A stretch of DNA of 21,957 nt from Lachnospiraceae bacterium (GTDB lineage Bacteria > Bacillota > Clostridia > Lachnospirales > Lachnospiraceae): the NCBI GenBank assembly GCA_900753305.1, contig CAADYR010000152.1, positions 1 to 21,957 of the forward strand. The letters are read 5' to 3'. Within the stretch, counting starts at the first letter, position 1. Every line of letters starts with the position of its first letter. The position numbers and the translations under genes are program-made. Below the pieces are notes generated by a model, which was given only the letters and a program-made list of their open reading frames with translations, did no database searches and was not told where the DNA came from. Of the stretch, positions 15,381 through 21,957 are shown piece after piece.

Positions 15381-16823
15381 ATGACAAAGCATTTGTGTAA
15401 CAGGTTATTTGTCGTTTTACTTTGGATCATACTGTCGCTGGGAATTTACCAGTGCAGTGTGCAGGATACAGATACAGAACAGCAGCCAGAGCAGAAAACA
15501 GAAGAACCCGTACAGACAGTGCCGCTCATGATGGATGATAAGATCAGAGTCCTTATTAAGACAGGGAGCTATGAGAGAGTGTATCATGATAAGATAGTGG
15601 TGAAAGGTCAGAAAGGACTGTACATAGAGACTAAACAGAACCTTCAGGAACTTTCACCGGATGAGGAATTTACAATCACATCCAATGAATGGAAACAGGG
15701 TTCTATCACAATATATCCAAAAGCAGATGGCAGGATTCTGCTTCCTAATGTGGAGAGAAATGAGTCAGTTGTCTACAGGGGCAGCATGACTTGTTACGGA
15801 ACTTCACAAGGACTGGTTCTTGTGAATGAATTGCCGGTTGAGGAATATCTTTATGGCGTGGTTCCAAGTGAAATGCCTTCTTCCTACCCATTAGAAGCAT
15901 TGAAAGCACAAGCAGTCAGTGCAAGAACCTATGCTTTTTATCAGAAACAGTCCTATGCCTATCCTGAGTGGAAAGCGCATGTGGATGACAGTACTGCCTA
16001 TCAGGTGTATCAGAATATATCAGAGCAGGATGCGGTGAATCAGGCAGTAGATGAGACAAAGGGACTGGTCATGACATACAATGATGACCTGATAGAGAGC
16101 TTTTATTACAGTACATCATGGGGGTATAGTTCTGGATATGATACCTGGCGTGAGGGAGAATCAAAAGAGTATTTAAAAGTGAAGAAATTAAGTCTTTTAG
16201 ATATGATGACTGGACAAGTCAATACCATAAAACCTTATATTTCTGCTGATTTTCAAAAAGAAATTGACCATGTAAGTCAATACTATATAGAGAAAAAGGA
16301 ACCGTGGTTCCGATGGGATTATGAGAAAAACATAGCTGCACCGAGCCTTTTACAGAGGATTTGGAACCTGTATGAAAGCAATCCTGACAAGATTCAGATA
16401 GAATCCGAAAGCAAATCACCAGAGCAGCTTATAAAAGAAAAGGGCATAAAAAATATTTCAGTAGACAGACGATCTGACAGTGGCATGGTGACCAGGCTTG
16501 CTGTCGAAACAGAGCATTTTCAAATCATAATTTCGTCACAGCATTGTATCAGGACTGTGCTGGCGACACCCGGTGATATCCTTATAAAACAGGATGGCTC
16601 TGCATATTCTATGGGAGAACTGCTGCCCAGTGCCTTTTTCTATCTGGAGAGTATCAGTGAAGAGGGCTGCTTATCGAAGGTCATAATCCATGGAGGCGGC
16701 ATGGGACATGGCGTAGGAATGTCGCAAAATGGTGCAAAATGTCTGGCGCAGCAAGGGTATACTTATGGAGAGATACTAAGATACTTTTATCAGGATATCT
16801 GTATAGAAGAATTATCTGATTAG
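15381..16823 (+). CDS. SpoIID/LytB-domain protein, putative peptidoglycan lytic transglycosylase
   Basis: A protein of 480 residues with an N-terminal membrane anchor or signal peptide (about 8-25). A Cys at about 25 (IYQCS) could make it a lipoprotein, but the lipobox is poor. A Glu/Gln-rich linker follows. The SpoIID domain is recognisable by PVEEYLYGVVPSEMP (catalytic glutamate in PSEMP), LKAQAVSARTYAFYQ, DDSTAYQVYQ and the C-terminal GGGMGHGVGMSQNGAKCLA. In Bacillus, SpoIID cleaves denuded peptidoglycan during engulfment. The usual STSGG segment is changed to STSWGYSSGYDTW, and the cysteine and histidine that bind zinc in some SpoIID proteins are absent from the DDSTAYQVY region. About 190 residues lie between those segments and the final motif. 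It could be a vegetative LytB-like enzyme rather than the sporulation SpoIID. ATG 15381 follows AGGAG by 9 bases. Confidence 0.83.
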   Translation: MTKHLCNRLFVVLLWIILSLGIYQCSVQDTDTEQQPEQKTEEPVQTVPLMMDDKIRVLIKTGSYERVYHDKIVVKGQKGLYIETKQNLQELSPDEEFTITSNEWKQGSITIYPKADGRILLPNVERNESVVYRGSMTCYGTSQGLVLVNELPVEEYLYGVVPSEMPSSYPLEALKAQAVSARTYAFYQKQSYAYPEWKAHVDDSTAYQVYQNISEQDAVNQAVDETKGLVMTYNDDLIESFYYSTSWGYSSGYDTWREGESKEYLKVKKLSLLDMMTGQVNTIKPYISADFQKEIDHVSQYYIEKKEPWFRWDYEKNIAAPSLLQRIWNLYESNPDKIQIESESKSPEQLIKEKGIKNISVDRRSDSGMVTRLAVETEHFQIIISSQHCIRTVLATPGDILIKQDGSAYSMGELLPSAFFYLESISEEGCLSKVIIHGGGMGHGVGMSQNGAKCLAQQGYTYGEILRYFYQDICIEELSD

Positions 16824-16845
16824 AGAGATTTTGCAATTTTCCCCC

Positions 16846-16874
16846 TTGACATTCCTGACCGAATTGTCTATCAT
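16846..16874 (+). promoter_or_regulatory. Promoter of the pheST operon
   Basis: -35 TTGACA (16846-16851), a 17-bp spacer, and -10 TATCAT (16869-16874). Transcription should begin at about 16881, at the start of the T-box leader. Confidence 0.78.
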
Positions 16875-16880
16875 GACAAT

Positions 16881-17137
16881 ATATGAGAAATGCATAGAAG
16901 GTGCAAAGTAGAGCTATATTTTCTGCCAGAGAGTGAGGGTCATCGGCTGTAAGCCCTCTAAGTTCAGATATAGTATTGAATTTCTCACCGGAGCAGCTCT
17001 GTTGAAGCAATCAGTAGGCAGAGACGTAGGAACACGTTACGTTTTTTGTGAGCCATTTTGTGAAAACACAGAATGGGAAACAGGGTGGTACCACGATATA
17101 TTCGTCCCTTATAGCTTAGGCTATAAGGGATTTTTTA
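16881..17137 (+). promoter_or_regulatory. T-box leader, tRNA-Phe specific
   Basis: Stem I elements include AGAGAG (16928-16933) and a distal loop GGCTGTAAGCC (16945-16955). The specifier region is GTATTGAATTTCTCACC, in which TTT (16981-16983) or TTC (16982-16984) is read; both are phenylalanine codons. The T-box sequence AGGGTGGTACCACG (17082-17095) is near-consensus, and its UGGU pairs with an ACCA tRNA end. A terminator follows. It lets pheST be expressed when uncharged tRNA-Phe accumulates, as is usual in Firmicutes. Confidence 0.93.
17105..17136 (+). terminator. T-box terminator of pheST
   Basis: TCCCTTATAGC (17105-17115), loop TTAG, GCTATAAGGGA (17120-17130), then TTTTTT. A perfect 11-bp stem with a T-run, placed just after the antiterminator, as expected for a T-box. 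Confidence 0.92.
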
Positions 17138-17184
17138 TATCTTACAGGATTCCCAGTACATTGTATGGAAGAAGGAGACAGGAA

Positions 17185-18204
17185 ATGAAAGAGAAGTTGG
17201 AACAGATTAAAGCGGAAGCAATCCGTCAGATTAATGAGAGTGATGCCCTTGACAGACTCAATGATGTACGTGTTAATTTCCTTGGTAAAAAGGGTGAATT
17301 AACAGCAGTATTAAAGAGCATGAAGGATGTAGCACCGGAAGAAAGACCTAAGGTAGGTCAGATGGTGAATGAAGCCAGAGAAGAGATCGAACGCGTTATG
17401 GATGAAGCCAAGACAAGAATGGAGCGCAGAATCCGTGAAGCCAAGATGAAGGCAGAGGTCATCGATGTTACACTTCCAGCACAGAAGAATAATGTAGGAC
17501 ATCGCCATCCTAATACGATCGCTCTTGAAGAAGTAGAGAGAATCTTCATCGGTATGGGGTATGAAGTCGTAGAAGGACCGGAAGTGGAGAAGGATTACTA
17601 TAACTTTGAAGCATTGAACATTCCTGCTGATCATCCTGCCAAAGACGAACAGGATACTTTCTATGTAAATGGTGAGATGTTGCTTAGAACACAGACCTCC
17701 GGTGTACAGGTTCATGAGATGGAAAAAGGCAAACTGCCTATCCGTATGATCGCTCCCGGACGAGTATTCAGAGCTGATGAAGTAGACGCAACACATTCTC
17801 CTTCTTTCCATCAGGTAGAGGGACTTGTTATTGATAAGAATATTACTTTCGCTGATCTTAAGGGAACACTTGCTGAGTTCGCTAAGGAACTTTTCGGAGA
17901 AGATACCAAGGTTAAGTTCAGACCTCATCATTTCCCATTCACGGAGCCATCCGCAGAGATGGATGTATCCTGCTTTAAGTGTGGTGGAAAAGGCTGCCGT
18001 TTCTGTAAAGGTGAAGGCTGGATTGAAATTCTCGGTTGTGGTATGGTTCACCCAAGAGTACTTCGTATGAGCGGCATTGATCCGGAAGAATATTCAGGAT
18101 TTGCATTTGGTGTAGGACTTGAAAGAATCGCACTCTTAAAATATGAAATTGATGATATGCGCCTGTTATACGAAAACGATATCAGATTTTTGAAACAATT
18201 TTAA
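17185..18204 (+). CDS. pheS: Phenylalanine-tRNA ligase alpha subunit
   Basis: A protein of 339 residues, the normal length. It is the catalytic subunit of the alpha2-beta2 enzyme that charges tRNA-Phe. An N-terminal coiled coil (about 1-85) contacts tRNA. The class II core shows motif 2 (RMIAPGRVFRADEVDATHSP followed by FHQVEGLV) and motif 3 (GFAFGVGLERIALLKY). A four-cysteine insert, CFKCGGKGCRFCKGEGW, is common in Clostridia PheS. The start is ATG 17185, 7 bases after GAAGGAG. The reading frame stays open upstream to 16933, but that stretch is the T-box leader and is not translated. pheT follows after a 289-bp gap holding structured repeats. Confidence 0.97.
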   Translation: MKEKLEQIKAEAIRQINESDALDRLNDVRVNFLGKKGELTAVLKSMKDVAPEERPKVGQMVNEAREEIERVMDEAKTRMERRIREAKMKAEVIDVTLPAQKNNVGHRHPNTIALEEVERIFIGMGYEVVEGPEVEKDYYNFEALNIPADHPAKDEQDTFYVNGEMLLRTQTSGVQVHEMEKGKLPIRMIAPGRVFRADEVDATHSPSFHQVEGLVIDKNITFADLKGTLAEFAKELFGEDTKVKFRPHHFPFTEPSAEMDVSCFKCGGKGCRFCKGEGWIEILGCGMVHPRVLRMSGIDPEEYSGFAFGVGLERIALLKYEIDDMRLLYENDIRFLKQF

Positions 18205-18212
18205 AACCTCAA

Positions 18213-18333
18213 GAACTGCAGCAAGGAAGAAAAAAAGGCGTTCAAGCTTGCTTGAAAAGCACTATTTTTCTTCCTTGATATAGGGCGCAAGCCCGAAACG
18301 AGTAAATACGAAGTATTTACGAGTCTGCAGTTC
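18213..18333 (+). repeat. Cloverleaf-like structured repeat, copy A
   Basis: Nested and adjacent inverted repeats give a four-helix fold. The outer stem is GAACTGCAG (18213-18221) with CTGCAGTTC (18325-18333). A 13-bp perfect stem follows, CAAGGAAGAAAAA (18222-18234) with 18265-18277, and contains the hairpin TTCAAG-CTTG-CTTGAA (18241-18256). Next are GGGC-GCAA-GCCC (18283-18294, a GNRA loop) and GTAAATAC-GAA-GTATTTAC (18302-18320). It lies in the pheS-pheT gap and has no coding potential. I recognise no named family. Confidence 0.85.
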
Positions 18334-18357
18334 GCCATTAATTAAATAGAGGAAGAG

Positions 18358-18451
18358 AGGCGTTCAAGCTTGCTTGAAAAGCATTATTTTTCTTCCTTGA
18401 TATAGGGCGTAAGCCCGAAACGAGTAAATACGAAGTATTTACGAGTCTGCA
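18358..18451 (+). repeat. Cloverleaf-like structured repeat, copy B
   Basis: A 94-bp near-copy of 18236-18329 at a distance of exactly 122 bp, with two differences, both C to T (18262/18384 and 18288/18410). The second changes the GCAA loop to GTAA, still a GNRA tetraloop. The left outer arm of copy A is missing here. AGGAAGA (18350-18356) can still pair with TCTTCCT (18391-18397), so the second stem is shortened rather than lost. pheT begins 43 bp after it. Confidence 0.88.
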
Positions 18452-18493
18452 AGTTCCACATTAGATCAAATAGATATAGAAGGAGAATAGAAA

Positions 18494-20914
18494 ATGAATA
18501 CACCATTATCATGGATTAAAGCATATGTGCCAGAGCTTGAGGTCGGTGATCACGAGTATTGTGATGCTATGACTCTGTCTGGAACCAAAGTAGAAGGATT
18601 TACAAGATTAGACAAGAATCTGGAGAAGATCGTAGTAGGTCATATCGAATCAATTGAGCGTCATCCAGATGCAGACAAACTTATCATCTGCCAGGTTAAC
18701 GTAGGCTCAGAAACGATTCAGATCGTAACGGGTGCTGCCAATCTGCACGAAGGTGATTATGTACCTGTAGTTCTGGATGGTGGTAGAGTAGCCGGTGGAC
18801 ATGACGGCGGTCCTCTTCCTGAAGAAGGCATTAAGATCAAGGCTGGTAAGCTTAGAGGTGTTCCTTCCAATGGTATGATGTGTGCAATCGAAGAACTTGG
18901 CTCCAGCAGAGAAATGTATCCGGAAGCACCGGAAAACGGCGTTTATGTATTCAAGAAACCGGTAACTCCTGGTGAAGATGCAATTGAAGCATTAGGCTTA
19001 CATGATACTGTAGTAGAATATGAAGTTACATCTAACCGTGTTGACTGCTACAGCATCCTGGGTATTGCCAGAGAAGCAGCGGCTACCTTTAAGAAGCCTT
19101 TTGTTCCGCCTGTTGTATCAGTAAAAGGCAACGGTGAGGACGTTAACAAATATATTTCTGTAGAAGTAAAAGACACAGATCTGTGTACACGTTATTGCGC
19201 AAGAGTATGCAAGAACATCAAGATAGCACCGTCACCGGAATGGATGCAGAGAAGACTGGCAGCCTGTGGAATCAGACCAATCAACAATCTGGTAGATATC
19301 ACTAACTACGTTATGGAAGAATATGGACAGCCTATGCATGCTTATGATTTAAGCACAATCGCAGGTAACAAGATTGTTGTTAGACGTGCTAAGGACGGTG
19401 ATGAGTTCCAGACTCTGGACGGACAGATGAGAAAGCTGGATTCAGAAGTTCTTATGATCTGCGATGCAGAAAAAGAAATTGGTATTGCAGGTATCATGGG
19501 CGGTGAGAATTCTAAAATTACAGATAATGTATCTACAGTATTATTCGAAGCTGCAACCTTCAATGGTGCAAATATCAGAAAATCAGCCAAGAGAGTAGGA
19601 CTTCGTACAGATGCTTCCGGTATTTTTGAAAAAGGTCTTGATCCAAGAAATGCAGAAGAAGCAATTAACAGAGCCTGCCAGTTGATCGAAGAACTTGGCT
19701 GCGGTGAAGTTGTAGATGGCATGGTAGATGTATGCGAACCACTCAAGGAGTTAAGACAGATTCCTTTTGAACCGGAACGTATCAATAAGTTCCTTGGAAC
19801 AGACATTGCAAAAGAAGACATGCTTACAATCTTCAAACGCATTGAACTTGTATATGATGAGCAGACTAACCTGATTACAGTACCTTCCTTCAGACAGGAT
19901 TTGGAAGGCTTTGCAGATATCGCAGAAGAAGTAGCAAGATTTTACGGATATGATAAGATTCCTACTACTTTACCAAGCGGCGAAGCTACAACAGGTAAGC
20001 TTCCTTTCAAGATGAGAGTAGAAGAAAAAGCCAGAGATATCGCGGAGTACTGTGGTTTCTCACAGGGTATGTGCTATTCCTTTGAAAGCCCTAAGGTATT
20101 TGACAAACTGTTGCTTCCGGCAGACAGCGAACTTCGTAAGACAGTAACAATATCCAATCCTTTGGGAGAAGATTTCTCAGTTATGAGAACGATTTCTCTG
20201 AACGGAATTCTGACATCACTGTCAACTAATTATAATAGAAGAAATAAGAATGTACGTCTGTATGAATTGGGTAATGTATACATTCCAAAGGCTCTTCCTT
20301 TGACAGATTATCCGGACGAAAGAATGCAGTTTACTCTGGGTATGTACGGCGATGGCGATTTCTTCACAATGAAGGGTGTTGTAGAAGAATTCCTGGAAAG
20401 TGTTGGCATGAGAAAGAAAGCCAAGTATGATCCTAACGCAGAGAAGCCTTTCTTACATCCAGGTCGTCAGGCATTAATTAAGTATGAAGATACAGTAATT
20501 GGTTACTTAGGAGAGGTACATCCTGATGTAGCGGATAATTACAATATCGGAACCAGAGTATATGTAGCAGTGCTGGATATGCCGGAAGTAGTTCCTTTCG
20601 CTTCCTTTGACAGAAAGTATGAAGGAATTGCCAAATATCCTGCTGTAACACGTGATATCAGTATGGTAGTTCCTAAGTCCATTCTGGCAGGAGATATCGA
20701 AGATGTTATTGAACAGCGTGGTGGCAAGATCCTTGAAGGTTATGAATTGTTTGATATTTATGAAGGCTCCCAGATCAAAGAGGGTTTCAAATCAGTCGCT
20801 TATTCAATTACGTTCAGAGCAAAAGACAGAACCTTGGAAGATGGCGACGTGACTGGCGCTATGAAGAAAATACTTAACGGATTAGAAGCACTTGGTATTG
20901 AACTTAGACAATAG
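18494..20914 (+). CDS. pheT: Phenylalanine-tRNA ligase beta subunit
   Basis: A protein of 806 residues, full length. Domains in order are: the OB-fold tRNA-binding domain (about 40-150, with IERHPDADKLIICQVNVG); the B3/B4 editing domain (about 210-390, with NNLVDITNYVMEEYGQPMHA and GIMGGENSKI), which removes mischarged tyrosine; B5 (about 405-475); the catalytic-like core (about 480-690, with SNPLGEDFSVMRTISLNGIL); and the FDX-ACB anticodon-binding domain (about 712-806, with YPAVTRDISMVV). It pairs with PheS in the cytoplasm. ATG 18494 has AGAAGGAGA about 7 bases upstream. It shares the T-box leader with pheS, but its mRNA must pass through the repeat pair between the genes. Confidence 0.97.
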   Translation: MNTPLSWIKAYVPELEVGDHEYCDAMTLSGTKVEGFTRLDKNLEKIVVGHIESIERHPDADKLIICQVNVGSETIQIVTGAANLHEGDYVPVVLDGGRVAGGHDGGPLPEEGIKIKAGKLRGVPSNGMMCAIEELGSSREMYPEAPENGVYVFKKPVTPGEDAIEALGLHDTVVEYEVTSNRVDCYSILGIAREAAATFKKPFVPPVVSVKGNGEDVNKYISVEVKDTDLCTRYCARVCKNIKIAPSPEWMQRRLAACGIRPINNLVDITNYVMEEYGQPMHAYDLSTIAGNKIVVRRAKDGDEFQTLDGQMRKLDSEVLMICDAEKEIGIAGIMGGENSKITDNVSTVLFEAATFNGANIRKSAKRVGLRTDASGIFEKGLDPRNAEEAINRACQLIEELGCGEVVDGMVDVCEPLKELRQIPFEPERINKFLGTDIAKEDMLTIFKRIELVYDEQTNLITVPSFRQDLEGFADIAEEVARFYGYDKIPTTLPSGEATTGKLPFKMRVEEKARDIAEYCGFSQGMCYSFESPKVFDKLLLPADSELRKTVTISNPLGEDFSVMRTISLNGILTSLSTNYNRRNKNVRLYELGNVYIPKALPLTDYPDERMQFTLGMYGDGDFFTMKGVVEEFLESVGMRKKAKYDPNAEKPFLHPGRQALIKYEDTVIGYLGEVHPDVADNYNIGTRVYVAVLDMPEVVPFASFDRKYEGIAKYPAVTRDISMVVPKSILAGDIEDVIEQRGGKILEGYELFDIYEGSQIKEGFKSVAYSITFRAKDRTLEDGDVTGAMKKILNGLEALGIELRQ

Positions 20915-20918
20915 TATG

Positions 20919-20946
20919 AATGCCTGCAGCAAACGCTGCAGGCATT
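20919..20946 (+). other. Strong hairpin after pheT without a T-tract
   Basis: AATGCCTGCAGC (20919-20930), loop AAAC, GCTGCAGGCATT (20935-20946): a perfect 12-bp stem four bases after the pheT stop. The following bases are AGTGCGAATAAAG, not T-rich, so it is not a clear intrinsic terminator. It may protect the pheST message end or lie inside a transcript that continues into the next gene. Confidence 0.7.
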
Positions 20947-20976
20947 AGTGCGAATAAAGAAAGGTATGGTTGTAAG

Positions 20977-21957
20977 ATGGAACGTAAGAATTGCTGGAAA
21001 CAGTATAGTGATAAGAGATTAAATAAAATGGAAGAATATACGAAAGAGTATATGCATTTTCTGAATCATTCCAAGACAGAACGTGAATGTGCAGATACGG
21101 TTGTGAATCTGGTAGAAAAGGAGGGGTTCAAGGATCTGGCTGCACTGGTCCGTGATAAGAAGAAGTTAAAAGCCGGAGACAAGGTATATGCTACCTGGAT
21201 GAACAAAGCTGTTATTCTGTGTAGAATCGGGGAAAAGCCTATGGAAGAAGGTATGAATATTGTAGCTTCCCATATCGATTCTCCTCGTCTGGATATTAAG
21301 CCCAATCCTTTATACGAGAATACGGGTGTTGCATATCTGGATACGCATTATTATGGTGGAATTAAGAAGTATCAGTGGGTTACATTACCGCTTGCAATTC
21401 ATGGTGTCGTAGTGAAGAAGGATGGTATCACAGAAGAAATCTGCATCGGTGAAGATAAAGATGATCCGGTTGTATTCATATCTGACTTATTACCTCATCT
21501 GTCACAGGAACAGCAGGAGAAGAAGGCATCTGAACTCTTTGGCGGTGAAGCCCTTGATATTGTGTTTGGTAATAGACCATTAGTAAAGAAAGACCATGAT
21601 AAAGAAGAGAACGAGGCTGTAAAGGCGCAGATTCTTCGTCTTTTGGAAGAAATGTATGACATGAAGGAAGAGAATTTCCTGTCTGCTGAATTAGAAGTAG
21701 TTCCTGCTGGTAAGGCAAGAGAAGCCGGACTGGACAGAAGCATGATCATGGCATATGGACAGGACGATAAGGTATGTGCATATGCGGCTATTCATGCCCT
21801 TTTACATGCTAAGAAGCTTGCAAGAACATCAGTAGTCATGCTGACAGATAAGGAAGAGATCGGCAGTTACGGTGCAACAGGTATGACCTCTCATTTCTAT
21901 GAGAATGCACTGGCAGAGATCATGAATCTGACAGGAGAATATTCCTCACTTAAGTTC
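20977..21957 (+). CDS. M18 family aminopeptidase (N-terminal part)
   Basis: 327 codons run without a stop to the window end; the gene continues beyond. M18 (aspartyl aminopeptidase-like) enzymes are large cytoplasmic two-metal peptidases that release N-terminal, often acidic, residues. Metal ligands visible are the histidine of ASHIDSPRLDIKP (about residue 96), the aspartate of AYGQDDKVCAY, and the catalytic/ligand glutamates of LTDKEEIGSYGATG. The insert between them (VVFISDLLPHLSQEQ and further) is typical of the family. ATG 20977 follows AAAGAAAGG at about 13 bases, a weak site; the next in-frame ATG, at 21028, is less likely. The gene is 62 bp downstream of pheT and may be partly co-transcribed with it. 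Confidence 0.9.
   Translation, partial: MERKNCWKQYSDKRLNKMEEYTKEYMHFLNHSKTERECADTVVNLVEKEGFKDLAALVRDKKKLKAGDKVYATWMNKAVILCRIGEKPMEEGMNIVASHIDSPRLDIKPNPLYENTGVAYLDTHYYGGIKKYQWVTLPLAIHGVVVKKDGITEEICIGEDKDDPVVFISDLLPHLSQEQQEKKASELFGGEALDIVFGNRPLVKKDHDKEENEAVKAQILRLLEEMYDMKEENFLSAELEVVPAGKAREAGLDRSMIMAYGQDDKVCAYAAIHALLHAKKLARTSVVMLTDKEEIGSYGATGMTSHFYENALAEIMNLTGEYSSLKF

Noticed and set aside
16933..17184. In-frame N-terminal extension of PheS
   Set aside because: The frame is open back to 16933, but this stretch is the T-box leader with its terminator. ATG 17185 has a good ribosome site and gives the normal PheS length.
17311..18051. Minus-strand ORF of 246 codons inside pheS
   Set aside because: It is fully antisense to an unmistakable pheS and shows no domain; its length comes from codon bias on the opposite strand.
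18213..18451. CRISPR array
   Set aside because: Only two units, each about 94 bp and internally palindromic, with no short repeats separated by unique spacers and no cas genes nearby.
19342..19842. Minus-strand ORF of 166 codons inside pheT
   Set aside because: Antisense to the conserved B3/B4-B5 region of pheT, without ribosome site or recognisable features.

Overview
The window looks like chromosome from a low-to-mid GC Clostridia, most likely a Lachnospiraceae gut anaerobe. The reasons are two T-box leaders, strong AGGAG ribosome binding sites, a SpoIID-type sporulation/cell-wall protein, a stand-alone activase-associated (DUF2229-type) protein, and codon use and protein sequences typical of that family. 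I cannot name the genus. There is no phage, transposon, CRISPR array, rRNA or tRNA gene.

Layout. (1) 1-705 is the 3' part of a long-form Xaa-Pro aminopeptidase, followed by a terminator-like hairpin. (2) 977/989-4394 is an OmpR-type response regulator and an 870-residue multi-pass histidine kinase. They are separated by a perfect 17-bp inverted repeat that includes the regulator's stop codon, and a tandem CTTAA box lies upstream. (3) 4439-5641 is a stand-alone activase-associated protein (DUF2229 type). (4) Convergent to it, on the minus strand (8096-5657), are an MFS exporter and a large ArsR-type regulator. Their near-consensus promoter carries two TTAGA-N6-TCTAA palindromes. (5) 8396-9635 holds two small membrane-protein genes. 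(6) 9683-13763 is a tryptophan T-box leader (specifier TGG) followed by a three-gene ABC transporter (TrpXYZ type) and a RelA/SpoT-type alarmone synthetase, all co-oriented. (7) 14899-13760 (minus) encodes a GGDEF-GAF protein whose stop codon overlaps that of the synthetase. (8) 15075-15329 is a probable 6S RNA gene with its own promoter and terminator, followed by a SpoIID/LytB-domain gene. (9) 16846-20914 is a phenylalanine T-box leader controlling pheS and pheT. The pheS-pheT gap holds a tandemly duplicated, highly structured repeat. (10) 20977 to the end is the start of an M18 aminopeptidase.

How the parts may work together. Two amino-acid circuits are read through uncharged tRNA: tRNA-Trp for uptake and tRNA-Phe for the charging enzyme. 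The Trp circuit appears to extend into an alarmone synthetase, so tryptophan shortage might raise both transport and (p)ppGpp synthesis. A c-di-GMP-type gene lies tail-to-tail against it, and a 6S RNA gene, another growth-state regulator, lies just beyond. The least explained features are the cloverleaf-like repeat pair in pheS-pheT, the palindrome between regulator and kinase, and the small membrane protein with an N-terminal motif resembling one in sodium-pumping decarboxylase beta subunits.
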